NCBI GenBank assembly: GCA_945888525.1
Contig: CAMDAF010000019.1
Coordinates: forward strand, 1 to 44,826
Direction: 5' to 3'
DNA: 44,826 bases
Origin: Chitinophaga pinensis
GTDB lineage: Bacteria > Bacteroidota > Bacteroidia > NS11-12g > UBA955
Shown here: in pieces, positions 26,848-35,591 of the stretch
Layout of the letters: each line of letters starts with the position of its first letter
Position numbering within the stretch: position 1 is the first letter of the stretch
The notes under the pieces: model-generated
Seen by the model: only the letters and a program-made list of their open reading frames with translations
Database searches by the model: none
Told to the model about the DNA's origin: nothing
Translations under genes and position numbers: made by a program

Positions 26848-27486
26848 ATGCGTCACATCATTTGCCTTTGCAATGTCAAAGGTTTTGCCATTGAATTTTA
26901 ATTCATACAAGCAAAGGTTGCTGTGGTCCCAATTCTCCATTTCTTGCAAAGGCGCCCCAGTCAGTAAACACAGGAAACTTCTTATTGCTCTTCCATGCAT
27001 ACAAATTAAAATGGTGTCTTCTTCTGCAGGTTTGTTCATCAATAGTTTTAATCCTTTTTCTTGTCTTTGGAACATTTCTAATGGAGTTTCTCCGCCTTCA
27101 ACAGATTGGTTTAATCTGCCGTTTTTCCAATTGTTAATGGTTTCATGGTAAAGTTTAACGGTTTCAGGATTTTGGATTTTCCCTTCCATTACACCCCAAT
27201 TGATCTCATTTAACGCCTCAAGGGAAGTGTGCGGAATGCCAGCTTCAATAAAATTATGGACACTTTGAACCGTTCTTTTTAGTGTTGAAGTGTATACATG
27301 CTTATAAGGCGTATTGCGGTAGGCATTGTGAAATTTAAGTGCTTGTTGTTTTCCGTTTGCGTTTAAATCACTATCAATGCCGCTGCCTTGAATGATGTTT
27401 TTAAGGTTAAAATCAGTTTGACCATGTCGAATCAAATGAATCGTTTTTCCTATCTTCGCGTCTTTATCGTTTATTATGAAATCCAT
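26839..27486 (-). CDS. Histidine phosphatase family protein
   Basis: 215 residues with the fold's catalytic set: RHGQTDFN (near 20-27) with the phosphorylated His, a second Arg in YTSTLKRTVQS, Glu in NEINWGVMEG, and CMHGRAIRSFL with the second His. Members act on phosphoglycerate, alpha-ribazole phosphate and others; the substrate cannot be told. The ATG at 27486 lies 11 bases inside the opposite thioesterase gene, and a perfect -7 element stands just upstream. The family's function here is unknown. Confidence 0.88.
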   Translation of the reverse strand: MDFIINDKDAKIGKTIHLIRHGQTDFNLKNIIQGSGIDSDLNANGKQQALKFHNAYRNTPYKHVYTSTLKRTVQSVHNFIEAGIPHTSLEALNEINWGVMEGKIQNPETVKLYHETINNWKNGRLNQSVEGGETPLEMFQRQEKGLKLLMNKPAEEDTILICMHGRAIRSFLCLLTGAPLQEMENWDHSNLCLYELKFNGKTFDIAKANDVTHLV

Positions 27487-27910
27487 CTTTTATGAGCCTG
27501 CAAATATAGAACTTGCTTCGCTTAATGACTATTGCAAAAATACAATGGTAGATTTTTTAGGCATTGAATTTATAGAATTGGGCATTGATTTTTTAAAAGC
27601 CAGAATGCCAGTGAATCAGCGAACAGTTCAGCCTTTAAGAATGTTAAACGGAGGCGCTAGCTTAGCTATGTCAGAATGTGTTGGAAGTATGGCTGCAAAT
27701 TTGGTTTTTGACCGCAGTAAACTAGTGGCCCTAGGACTGGATTTAAATGGCAATCATATTCGTCCTGTAATGGAAGGTTTTTGGGTTTATGCAACGGCAA
27801 AGCCATTGCATATTGGAAATACAACACAAGTATGGGAGATTAAGATAGAAAATGAAGAAGGTAAATTAGTGCATATAAGTCGCTTAACTATGGCTGTTGT
27901 TGCTCGTTAA
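27476..27910 (+). CDS. Hotdog-fold thioesterase (PaaI/MenI-like)
   Basis: 144 residues with one hotdog domain: GIEFIELGIDFLKARMPV, then the family motif LNGGASLAMSECVGS near 58-72 with the catalytic Glu, and the dimer strand ending SRLTMAVV. The closest types are MenI (1,4-dihydroxy-2-naphthoyl-CoA thioesterase) and PaaI. Its stop overlaps the menF start (TAATG), and menaquinone synthesis needs both steps, so MenI is the likely role by context. The ATG at 27476 overlaps the divergent phosphatase gene by 11 bases. Confidence 0.85.
   Translation: MKSIFYEPANIELASLNDYCKNTMVDFLGIEFIELGIDFLKARMPVNQRTVQPLRMLNGGASLAMSECVGSMAANLVFDRSKLVALGLDLNGNHIRPVMEGFWVYATAKPLHIGNTTQVWEIKIENEEGKLVHISRLTMAVVAR
27501..27508 (-). 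promoter_or_regulatory. -7 element of the histidine phosphatase gene
   Basis: Minus-strand TATATTTG, a full TAnnTTTG, 14 bases before the ATG at 27486. It lies inside the coding region of the divergent thioesterase. Confidence 0.5.
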
Positions 27911-28884
27911 TGGAATCAACTCCTTTTCAAAATATTGTCATTTATAGGCTGCCCCACCAGAAACAATTGCAATTGTTTCGTTCTGGCGAAGGGAATTCAA
28001 AATTTGTTTTTTCAAAATTTTTAAAGGAATCAAAACAAATTACAATGCTTGGACAAGTGCAAGCAATAAATGAGGAGAAACTAGAATCTATATTCAGCGA
28101 CTTGGTATTATTGAGTTCTTCTGATTGTAGGTCTAGTAAAAAGGAAGAATATATTGACTTAGTAGATTTAGCAAAGAGCTGCATACAATCTGGTCAATTT
28201 GACAAAGTCGTATTGGCCAGCAAAAAATGGGTATCCTCTGATATTGATGTTTTAAAAATTTATGCTGAGCTTCTAGAAAAGAATCCGAATGCCTTTGTTT
28301 ATGCTTCTTTTATTGACGGGGAAATAATGATTGGGGCTAGTCCTGAACTTTTATTAGAAAGGGATGCTGAGCAGCTTCAAACGGTCGCTTTGGGTGGAAC
28401 TGAAACCAGAGGAGTTTATTCTGAAAAAGAGAAAATAGAACATCAACAAATTCAGGCTTACATTGAATCGGTTTTAAAAGGGAATGGATACAATTTCATA
28501 AAACATGAAACCAATTCATTTAAGGCGGCCTCTGTATCCCATCTAATTACGCCCTATTCGATGAAGTCTAAGGGTTTGGATAATGATTTAGATTTAATAA
28601 CGCAACTGCATCCAACGTCCGCAATTTGTGGTTTACCCTATCAGGAATCGCTAGATTTTATAAAAGATAATGAGGGTTTCGACCGAAGATTTTATGCAGG
28701 TTATTTAGGTGCTGTAGAAGCAAATGGTAATTTTAAACTCTATGTAAATTTGCGTTGCGCTCAATTGTATAAAGATGGCGCAATGCTTTATGCAGGAGCC
28801 GGAATTAATGAACTGTCATCTGCAGAGGATGAGTGGGCTGAAATAAACAATAAGATGCAGACTATTGCTCAATGCTTGAAATAA
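27910..28884 (+). CDS. menF: Isochorismate synthase (chorismate-binding family)
   Basis: Converts chorismate to isochorismate, the first menaquinone step. 324 residues, shorter than enterobacterial MenF because the N-terminal domain is reduced. It has the catalytic-domain blocks in order: FDKVVLASKK, GASPELLLE, VALGGTETRG, LHPTSAICGLP, FDRRFYAGYLGA and LYAGAGI. EntC- or PabB-type roles are possible on sequence alone, but the coupled thioesterase favours MenF. A promoter for the next gene lies inside its last 30 bases. Confidence 0.85.
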   Translation: MESTPFQNIVIYRLPHQKQLQLFRSGEGNSKFVFSKFLKESKQITMLGQVQAINEEKLESIFSDLVLLSSSDCRSSKKEEYIDLVDLAKSCIQSGQFDKVVLASKKWVSSDIDVLKIYAELLEKNPNAFVYASFIDGEIMIGASPELLLERDAEQLQTVALGGTETRGVYSEKEKIEHQQIQAYIESVLKGNGYNFIKHETNSFKAASVSHLITPYSMKSKGLDNDLDLITQLHPTSAICGLPYQESLDFIKDNEGFDRRFYAGYLGAVEANGNFKLYVNLRCAQLYKDGAMLYAGAGINELSSAEDEWAEINNKMQTIAQCLK

Positions 28885-28894
28885 TTTACCTTTG
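28864..28894 (+). promoter_or_regulatory. Promoter of the DUF4834 gene
   Basis: ATTG (28864-28867), 19 bases, then TACCTTTG (28887-28894), a full TAnnTTTG. It lies over the menF stop codon, so the small gene can be transcribed alone. Confidence 0.65.
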
Positions 28895-28911
28895 CAAAAA
28901 GAATTTTTATT

Positions 28912-29118
28912 TTGATAAAGTTACTATTTAATATCTTTCTTATTTATGCCATTTGGCAATTCGTGAAAATGTTTTTTGTGCTTAACAAGACTCACAAACA
29001 TTTCAATGACAGAATCAATGATCTAGACAGCCGTGTTGAGAAAAAAGAAAAAAGTTTTGAAAAGACAAAAAACAAAGACGGCGAAGGCGAGTATATTGAT
29101 TACGAAGAAATAAAATAA
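28912..29118 (+). CDS. DUF4834-type small membrane protein
   Basis: 68 residues: one N-terminal hydrophobic helix (2-25), then a charged, lysine-rich tail ending GEYIDYEEIK. This ending and layout fit DUF4834 of Bacteroidota; no function is known. It starts with TTG at 28912, 18 bases after a good -7 element, so the leader is short. It ends 10 bases from the converging DUF4468-like gene. Confidence 0.75.
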   Translation: MIKLLFNIFLIYAIWQFVKMFFVLNKTHKHFNDRINDLDSRVEKKEKSFEKTKNKDGEGEYIDYEEIK

Positions 29119-29128
29119 TAAACTAAAT

Positions 29129-29881
29129 TTAGAAAGCGTCCTGATCGATTACAATAGGATCTTTCATTACTTTAGCCAATTCTTTAACTATTTCTTTAAC
29201 TACGCGGTCAACCGCCAATAGATATTGATCAGTGCCTTTATAGCCTCGGGTATTGTTTGCGTAAAATTCTATATACGTTTTGATTTGTTTTTCTGATCCT
29301 TTTTCGACGGTGTTGTGCACGAAATTTGTGAATTTGTACCTGTACTTATCCTCTTTAACTCGGATTTCTATTTTGAACGTAAGGGTTCCCGCTGGGGTAT
29401 TTGAAAAACTGTTGTTTTTAATATAAATAGGAATGCTTGGTCTGATCACCAGTCTGCCATTTTCGCCATCAGGCTTAAAATCTTCAATCAGTATTTCCTT
29501 TGGGAATAAAAGTGGTTTTCCAGTTTGTGCTCTGTAATCCTTGATATACCTTTTCATTAAGAAAAGTTTGGCACGCAAGTACAATGAATCGATTGTTCCA
29601 CCATCGTAGACATCATTTGGCATTGGTGTGAATGGCACAATCCCCATGTAGGTGACTAAGTCAGTGATCGTGTCAATAGGGGCTTTGAAACGCACATATT
29701 TCTTATAGGTAGGCGCCTGCATTTCATCGTTGCTTTCAGATATTGTAGTTTCCCCACTGAAAGAAGAATCTGTGAAACTGGTTGAATCGTAGTTGTAACT
29801 AGATCCAAAAGGGTCACTTTCGGTTTGGGCCATGGCACTTAAAAAAGCACTTGTGAAAATCAATAATAATAACCTTTTCAT
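29129..29881 (-). CDS. Secreted DUF4468-like protein
   Basis: 250 residues. Signal peptide at 1-18 (ending SAMAQ), a Ser/Asp/Thr-rich linker (19-60), then an alpha/beta domain of about 190 residues with SLYLRAKLFLMKRY, NGRLVIRP and VKEDKYRYKFTNF. The order of these elements resembles DUF4468 (a TATA-binding-protein-like fold), common in secreted Bacteroidota proteins of unknown role. The match is by memory of the pattern and could be wrong. It is divergent from the M1 peptidase gene. Confidence 0.8.
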   Translation of the reverse strand: MKRLLLLIFTSAFLSAMAQTESDPFGSSYNYDSTSFTDSSFSGETTISESNDEMQAPTYKKYVRFKAPIDTITDLVTYMGIVPFTPMPNDVYDGGTIDSLYLRAKLFLMKRYIKDYRAQTGKPLLFPKEILIEDFKPDGENGRLVIRPSIPIYIKNNSFSNTPAGTLTFKIEIRVKEDKYRYKFTNFVHNTVEKGSEKQIKTYIEFYANNTRGYKGTDQYLLAVDRVVKEIVKELAKVMKDPIVIDQDAF

Positions 29882-29945
29882 TTGTTCTGTGTCAATTAAA
29901 TTAGATTTCTTATTACAAATAAGATACCATTTTTTTCATGATTGG

Positions 29946-29976
29946 CAAATGTAGTAAAACCATTGATTATTTTAAA
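29946..29976 (-). promoter_or_regulatory. Promoter of the DUF4468-like gene
   Basis: On the minus strand TTTA (29976-29973), 19 bases, then TACATTTG (29953-29946), a full TAnnTTTG. The leader is about 57 bases, longer than most here. Confidence 0.6.
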
Positions 29977-29996
29977 ATGTTTTTATTGACAAACAT

Positions 29997-30004
29997 TATC
30001 TTTG
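29997..30004 (+). promoter_or_regulatory. -7 element of the M1 aminopeptidase gene
   Basis: TATCTTTG, a full TAnnTTTG, 15 bases before the ATG at 30020. No TTTG at the standard distance. Confidence 0.5.
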
Positions 30005-30019
30005 TCAATTCTAGATTAA

Positions 30020-31888
30020 ATGAAGAAATTATTCAGCATACCGCTAAGCGTCATTATTTTGTTTTTAGTTTCTTGCTCGCACAAAGAAATCAAGGTAATG
30101 CCATCTTTGACCGTATCCAACCATTCGTTTTCAAATTATGACTCTGTCAAATTAAATCATTTGTATTTGGACCTTAATGTTGATTTCAGTAATAAGGTTT
30201 TAAAAGGTAAGGTTGTTTTAGATATTGACAATTCCATGGGTTCGCAATTTTTGATTTTGGACACTAAACAATTGGTGATCGAAAAAGTGCAATTAGAGGA
30301 TTCATGCAATACACCTTGGAGTTTAGGCAAAGAAGAACATTATGTGGGTCAGGCCTTGGTTATAGAAATCAATAAAAACACTAAAAAGGTAGCTGTTTAC
30401 TATCACACAATTCCAAGTGCTGAAGCTTTAATGTGGTTAAGTCCTGAGCAAACATCAGGTAAAAGAAATCCATTTTTATTTACCCAAAGTCAAGCGATTT
30501 TGGCTAGAACTTGGTTGCCATGCATGGATGCCCCGGCAGTAAGGTTTACTTACAATGCGAAAATCACTTGTGACGCAAAATATATGGCATTGATGAGCGC
30601 AAGCAATCCTCAACATAAAAATAAAGATGGGGTGTATACTTTTGAAATGGACAAACCTATTCCAAGTTATTTAATGGCCTTGGCAGTGGGTGATATTGAA
30701 TTTAAATCTCTTGGCGAAAATTGTGGAGTCTATGCAGAGCCAGATATGTTGATTAGGTCTGCCAATGAATTCACTTCCTTGCCTTCGATGATTCAAAGTG
30801 CGAGTGAAATGTATGGAGAATATGCTTGGGGCCGCTATGATATTTTGGTATTGCCTCCGAGTTTCCCATTTGGTGGAATGGAGAATCCTCGTTTAACTTT
30901 TGCAACCCCTACAATTATTGCCGGTGATAAAAGTTTGGTCTCTTTGGTTGCGCATGAATTGGCCCATAGCTGGAGTGGAAATTTGGTAACGAATCAGACT
31001 TGGGATGACTTTTGGTTAAATGAAGGCTTTACTGTTTATTTTGAAGAACGCATTATGGAGAAAATTAATGGGAAAGATTATGCAGATATGCTTTCAACCA
31101 TAAGTTTAGGAGAATTAAAAATGACACTCAAGGATTTAATGGCAAATGCACCTGGAGATACCAAATTAAAACTAAATCTTCGGGGTCGGAATCCGGATGA
31201 TGGCGTGAGTGACATTGCATACATTAAGGGATGTATGTTTTTAAAATTAATAGAATCAAAGGTAGGTCGTCAGAAATGGGATAATTTTTTAAATCAATAT
31301 TTTAATGCTTACAAATGGAAGACCGTTAATACGGAGGAGTTTTTGGCTTACTTGCAAAACAATTTACTGTCTTTAAATCCAAATGCTAAGATCAATGTAA
31401 ATGAGTGGATATATGAGGTAGGGCTTCCAAGTGATTGCCCAAATATCCAAAGTCGAAATTTAAGAAATGTGGAATTGGCTGCTAAAAAAGTTAACGAAAC
31501 AAAAAGTTTAAAAGGTTTTGATACCACAGGTTATACCACACATCATTGGTTGCATTTTTTCAGGAATTTAGACGCCGATTCCATTGAGGATATTATGGTG
31601 CAAATGGATACAATGTATCATTTGTCTATGAGTAAAAATAGTGAAATTCAATGTGATTGGTATTTGTTGTGTATCGAAAATAATTATTCAAAAGCAAATC
31701 CATATATTGAAAAGTACCTTTTATCTGTTGGCCGGAGAAAGTTTTTAAAACCATTGTATGAAGCATTTTCAAAAACATCTGAAGGATTAATTATCGGACG
31801 TGAAATATTTAAGAAGGCTGAAAGTTCTTACCATGCTGTTTCTAGGAACACGGTTAAAGAAATTCTTCAAATAGAGTCGGAAGAATAA
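30020..31888 (+). CDS. M1 family aminopeptidase, lipoprotein
   Basis: Zinc aminopeptidase probably anchored at the cell envelope. 622 residues: lipoprotein signal with lipobox LVSCS (Cys near 19), N-terminal beta domain, catalytic domain with GGMENPRLTF and H312-ELAH316 with E335 as third zinc ligand (LNEGF), and a C-terminal helical domain (about 450-622) as in leukotriene A4 hydrolase. This makes it an LTA4H/Cc-AP-like member, not PepN-like. The CAP-domain gene follows after 41 bases, so the two may be cotranscribed. Confidence 0.93.
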   Translation: MKKLFSIPLSVIILFLVSCSHKEIKVMPSLTVSNHSFSNYDSVKLNHLYLDLNVDFSNKVLKGKVVLDIDNSMGSQFLILDTKQLVIEKVQLEDSCNTPWSLGKEEHYVGQALVIEINKNTKKVAVYYHTIPSAEALMWLSPEQTSGKRNPFLFTQSQAILARTWLPCMDAPAVRFTYNAKITCDAKYMALMSASNPQHKNKDGVYTFEMDKPIPSYLMALAVGDIEFKSLGENCGVYAEPDMLIRSANEFTSLPSMIQSASEMYGEYAWGRYDILVLPPSFPFGGMENPRLTFATPTIIAGDKSLVSLVAHELAHSWSGNLVTNQTWDDFWLNEGFTVYFEERIMEKINGKDYADMLSTISLGELKMTLKDLMANAPGDTKLKLNLRGRNPDDGVSDIAYIKGCMFLKLIESKVGRQKWDNFLNQYFNAYKWKTVNTEEFLAYLQNNLLSLNPNAKINVNEWIYEVGLPSDCPNIQSRNLRNVELAAKKVNETKSLKGFDTTGYTTHHWLHFFRNLDADSIEDIMVQMDTMYHLSMSKNSEIQCDWYLLCIENNYSKANPYIEKYLLSVGRRKFLKPLYEAFSKTSEGLIIGREIFKKAESSYHAVSRNTVKEILQIESEE

Positions 31889-31929
31889 TAATTTATATAA
31901 GAAATTGAAGTTTGCTGCGTTTTAACTGT

Positions 31930-34176
31930 ATGAAACTTAAAATTGTATTTTTATTCCTCGCGTTTTTGAGTTTTGGTTTACATGCCCAATTCGATGAAAA
32001 TGCTAAGTTAAAGTCTCTTTATGAAAAAGCACTTTATACCGATTGCATTGAAAAAGCAAATGAGTTTTTAGAACGTGATAGGGAAGAATTGTATCCATAT
32101 TTTTGGCAACTTAGGTCTTATTTAGCGATTCATTTTTCTAAATTTCATGAGAAGCAAAAAACTGCTTTGGATAAGGCCTTAAATATTGCGGTTAAGATCC
32201 ACAAAAAAGACAAGAATTCATTTTTCGAAAACGAGTACCCTGAAGTTTTTGAAACCCTTGAAGTCGAATGTTTAAAGGCCGCAAAATTAAATTGTGATGC
32301 GCATTTTGAGAAGTCAGAAAAGATTTATCAAAAGTTAATGGATTTGGAGTACAAATCTTCAACCCATTTTGCAAAATTTCTATGTTTGGAGTACCACAAC
32401 CAATACGAAGCATTGGGGCTGTTGGAGCAGCTAATCAATCAAAATTACAATGATTTTAAATCTGGAATACTGCCTCAAAAAGAAAACGAAAAATATTATA
32501 TTGAATTGTTAAACCGTTATTTTTCTCAGGGCCTTTCGTGGAAGATGAATCAATTGTTAAAGAAGACCAAGGAGATTTATCCAAATTCTGATTTGACCTA
32601 TTTGGCCTTTGTTCAAGGCTGTGAAACTAATTTTTATCTGTATAATTTTGACTCTGATTTAAGCGATTTGTTAAAATATAAGTCAAACTTGTTATCCATT
32701 GATAGTATCTATCCATCTTTCAAAAATGAAAACATACACCATCAAATTGATTTTATTATTGCTGCTAAATATTTGATTTTATCTGAAAATGATCCAGCAT
32801 ACGATGCTTACAAATTAATCAAAGAATACTTAAATGGATTTCCATTAGAGATAAGGTTGGACTCATGCAAAAATTTCTTCTTGTCCTATTTGCTAAGAAA
32901 CAAATCAAGGCAAAATATTAACTATAAAAAGGTATTTGCTTCTTGGACAGACCTCAGTAAATTATATCAAAAGTCGAGTTACCTAGAGGCAGTAAAATTC
33001 AATGAAAATTTCTTGCAAAAGGAAAATGAATTGCATTTAGCGACCTTATATCTTAACTATGGCTTTAAAGCTTTTCCTAATGATAAATTGAAATTAGCTC
33101 AAATTAAAAAGAATTTAGATGACCTATTGATTGCTAATCTTAAAAATGGAACTGCCAGTAAAGAGCTTGCTGCAATTATTGAATTAAGCGATAATTCTCA
33201 GATTAAAAGTTTGCTTTTAGAAGAAGACATCAAGTTAATGAATAGTATGTTGTTCCGAAAACAATATTCAGCACTTTCCCGTTTTGTCAATAAGGATTTG
33301 ATATTGTTTCCGCAGCATCCTAAATTGTTATCCATAAAGAAACAATTAGTCATAAATGATTACAGGAATCAAATTGCTCGGTATGATAGTGTAGATGAAA
33401 ATTTATATTTCTTAAAATTACCGGATGCTTCAAAATGTATTCCTGGCGTTTTAAGTGATTTGGGCAATTCAGCCGTTCTGACACAGCTTAATTATGTAAG
33501 AAGATTGGCTGGTATTTACGATTCATGCGTTATTAGTCCTGAATTTGCGCCTGCCTGTCAACAAGCAGCTTTGATGATGGAAGCGAATCATAGACTTGAC
33601 CATGCACCTAGTAGCAATTGGGCGTGTTATAAGCGCGAAGGAGCAGAAGCTGCAGGAAATAGCAATCTGTCGCTTGGTCATGGTTTTAACCATGCATTAA
33701 TGGGGCAGGTTAACGATGATGGTTCAAATAACTGGGCCTGCGGCCATAGACGTTGGATTTTAAATCCATATAACTCTACTTTTGGACTGGGAAGTACCGT
33801 GTATGCGATGTGTTTAAAAGTCTTTTATACGGAAAATTCATCGCGTGAAAAGTATGTGCATTCATTCAGCGACAGTCAGTTTGTTGCTTGGCCATCTGCA
33901 GACTATTTTCCTCTAGAAATGACGCCCAATCGCTGGAGTTTTTCTTTAGATGGGGCAGATTTCAAAAATGCAAAAGTAAGTGTTACATGCAATGGCATAC
34001 AATTGAGCGTGAGGATGGAACAAGAGGCTCATGGTTATGCCTTAGGCACATTGGTTTGGACATTGGGCAGTTTTCCTGTCAAAGACAAAGCTTATGTGGT
34101 AAAAATAAGCAATGTGTTGAACATGGATAATGTAAATAAAACATATACTTACAAGGTTGTTTTCCTAGAAATATAA
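31930..34176 (+). CDS. Secreted CAP-domain protein with helical N-terminal region
   Basis: The start at 31930 gives 748 residues and a clean signal peptide (MKLKIVFLFLAFLSFGLHAQ); a TTG at 31912 would add six residues. Residues 20-500 look like an alpha-helical solenoid (TPR-like, not clearly assignable). Residues about 515-635 are a CAP (SCP/PR1) domain with LNYVRRLAG, the His in RLDHAP, EGAEAAG and the marker GHRRWILNP. The C-terminal 120 residues are a beta domain with no T9SS sorting motif. CAP domains in bacteria have no single known activity. Order after the M1 gene suggests a shared transcript. Confidence 0.82.
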   Translation: MKLKIVFLFLAFLSFGLHAQFDENAKLKSLYEKALYTDCIEKANEFLERDREELYPYFWQLRSYLAIHFSKFHEKQKTALDKALNIAVKIHKKDKNSFFENEYPEVFETLEVECLKAAKLNCDAHFEKSEKIYQKLMDLEYKSSTHFAKFLCLEYHNQYEALGLLEQLINQNYNDFKSGILPQKENEKYYIELLNRYFSQGLSWKMNQLLKKTKEIYPNSDLTYLAFVQGCETNFYLYNFDSDLSDLLKYKSNLLSIDSIYPSFKNENIHHQIDFIIAAKYLILSENDPAYDAYKLIKEYLNGFPLEIRLDSCKNFFLSYLLRNKSRQNINYKKVFASWTDLSKLYQKSSYLEAVKFNENFLQKENELHLATLYLNYGFKAFPNDKLKLAQIKKNLDDLLIANLKNGTASKELAAIIELSDNSQIKSLLLEEDIKLMNSMLFRKQYSALSRFVNKDLILFPQHPKLLSIKKQLVINDYRNQIARYDSVDENLYFLKLPDASKCIPGVLSDLGNSAVLTQLNYVRRLAGIYDSCVISPEFAPACQQAALMMEANHRLDHAPSSNWACYKREGAEAAGNSNLSLGHGFNHALMGQVNDDGSNNWACGHRRWILNPYNSTFGLGSTVYAMCLKVFYTENSSREKYVHSFSDSQFVAWPSADYFPLEMTPNRWSFSLDGADFKNAKVSVTCNGIQLSVRMEQEAHGYALGTLVWTLGSFPVKDKAYVVKISNVLNMDNVNKTYTYKVVFLEI

Positions 34177-34179
34177 TAA

Positions 34180-35580
34180 CTATTTCAATTCAAGAAGTGC
34201 CACTGATTCGACGTGGTGGGTATGCGGAAACATGTCAACTGTTTGGATTTTGAGCACATTGAATTTTTCTGAAAGGATTGCAATGTCTCTTGCTTGTGTT
34301 GCGGTGTTGCAACTGACATACACAATTCTCTTTGGCTCTAGTTCCAAAAGCTTTTCTACCACACCAGGGTGCATGCCGTCTCTTGGTGGATCAGTAATTA
34401 CGACATCTGGTTTGCCATGTTTTGAAATTAAGTCATCATTTAAAACCAATTTCATGTCACCAGCATAAAAATGGGTGTTTTCAATATGGTTAAGAATGGC
34501 ATTTTCTTTTGCATCTATAATAGCTGCTTCAACATATTCAATACCGATAACTTGTTTTGCATTTTTGGCTACAAATTGAGCGATGGTACCAGTTCCTGTA
34601 TATAAATCGTATACATTTTCAGTGCCGCTCAAAGAAGCAAATTCACGGGTTATTCTATAAAGTTCTAATGCTTGTTTAGCATTGGTTTGGAAGAAAGATT
34701 GAGGTCTGATTTTAAAGGTTAAATCCTCCATTTTTTCGCTCAGGAACCCATTGCCTTTATGTGTTTGGACATTCAAATCACTCCAAGTATCATTCTTTTT
34801 TGTGTTAATTACATAACACCATTCTTCCACCTCAGAAAGAACAGGAATGAGATAGTCAAACATTGTTGTAATCAATTTAGGTTTGTCTTCCCCAACGATA
34901 AGAACCACCATCCACTTTCCATCGCTGTTGCATCTCATCATTAAGTTTCTCAAAAATCCATCTTGTTGACGAATGTCGAAAAAGCTTAGTTCGTTTTCAA
35001 TGGCATATTGCTTAAAAGTATCTTTGATTTTATTGGCATATTCGGGGGCTAGGTAGCAAGCGTTTAGATCAAGTACTTTATCAAACATTCCAGGTATATG
35101 AAATCCTAGAGCTGGAATTCTGCCTGGATTGGTTTTGTCAAAATGTTCCTCCCAGGCCTTATTGCTAAAAGTGAATTCCAATTTATTGCGGTAATGAAAG
35201 ACATCTTTACTGCCTAAAATTGGAAGGTATTGTCCAACTTCAACCTTTGCAATTCTTTGCATGTCATCTTTGGCTTGGGTTTCTTTAAATCCAAGTTGCG
35301 CAGAGTAGTCAACGTGTTGCCATTTGCACCCGCCACAAATTCCAAAATGCGAACAAGTAGGTTCAACTCTTAATGTTGAAGCAATATGGAGTTTTTGAAT
35401 CTTGCCTTCGGCGTATGATTTCTTTTGTTTTTGAACCATTACATCTGCAACGTCACCTGGTGCAGAGAAAGGGATAAATATCACTTTTCCATCGTGTCTT
35501 GCTATTGATTTCCCTTCTGCAGCGGCAGTTTCAATTTCAAGGTTTTCGATTAAATACGGTTTTTGAGTTCTTTTCGACAA
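34180..35580 (-). CDS. rlmD: 23S rRNA (uracil-1939-C5)-methyltransferase
   Basis: SAM-dependent methyltransferase of the TrmA/RlmD family. The TTG at 35580 gives 466 residues, beginning with a TRAM domain (about 6-65, with GKSIARHDGKVIF). An Fe-S set CSHFGICGGCKW follows near 74-85. The SAM motif is DLYTGTGT and the catalytic Cys lies in VSCNTATQARD. A longer frame to 35691 only reads the end of the thioredoxin-like gene in another frame and is rejected. The gap to that gene is 11 bases. It ends 3 bases from the CAP gene on the opposite strand. Confidence 0.9.
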   Translation of the reverse strand: MSKRTQKPYLIENLEIETAAAEGKSIARHDGKVIFIPFSAPGDVADVMVQKQKKSYAEGKIQKLHIASTLRVEPTCSHFGICGGCKWQHVDYSAQLGFKETQAKDDMQRIAKVEVGQYLPILGSKDVFHYRNKLEFTFSNKAWEEHFDKTNPGRIPALGFHIPGMFDKVLDLNACYLAPEYANKIKDTFKQYAIENELSFFDIRQQDGFLRNLMMRCNSDGKWMVVLIVGEDKPKLITTMFDYLIPVLSEVEEWCYVINTKKNDTWSDLNVQTHKGNGFLSEKMEDLTFKIRPQSFFQTNAKQALELYRITREFASLSGTENVYDLYTGTGTIAQFVAKNAKQVIGIEYVEAAIIDAKENAILNHIENTHFYAGDMKLVLNDDLISKHGKPDVVITDPPRDGMHPGVVEKLLELEPKRIVYVSCNTATQARDIAILSEKFNVLKIQTVDMFPHTHHVESVALLELK

Positions 35581-35591
35581 TTTTGGGAAGC

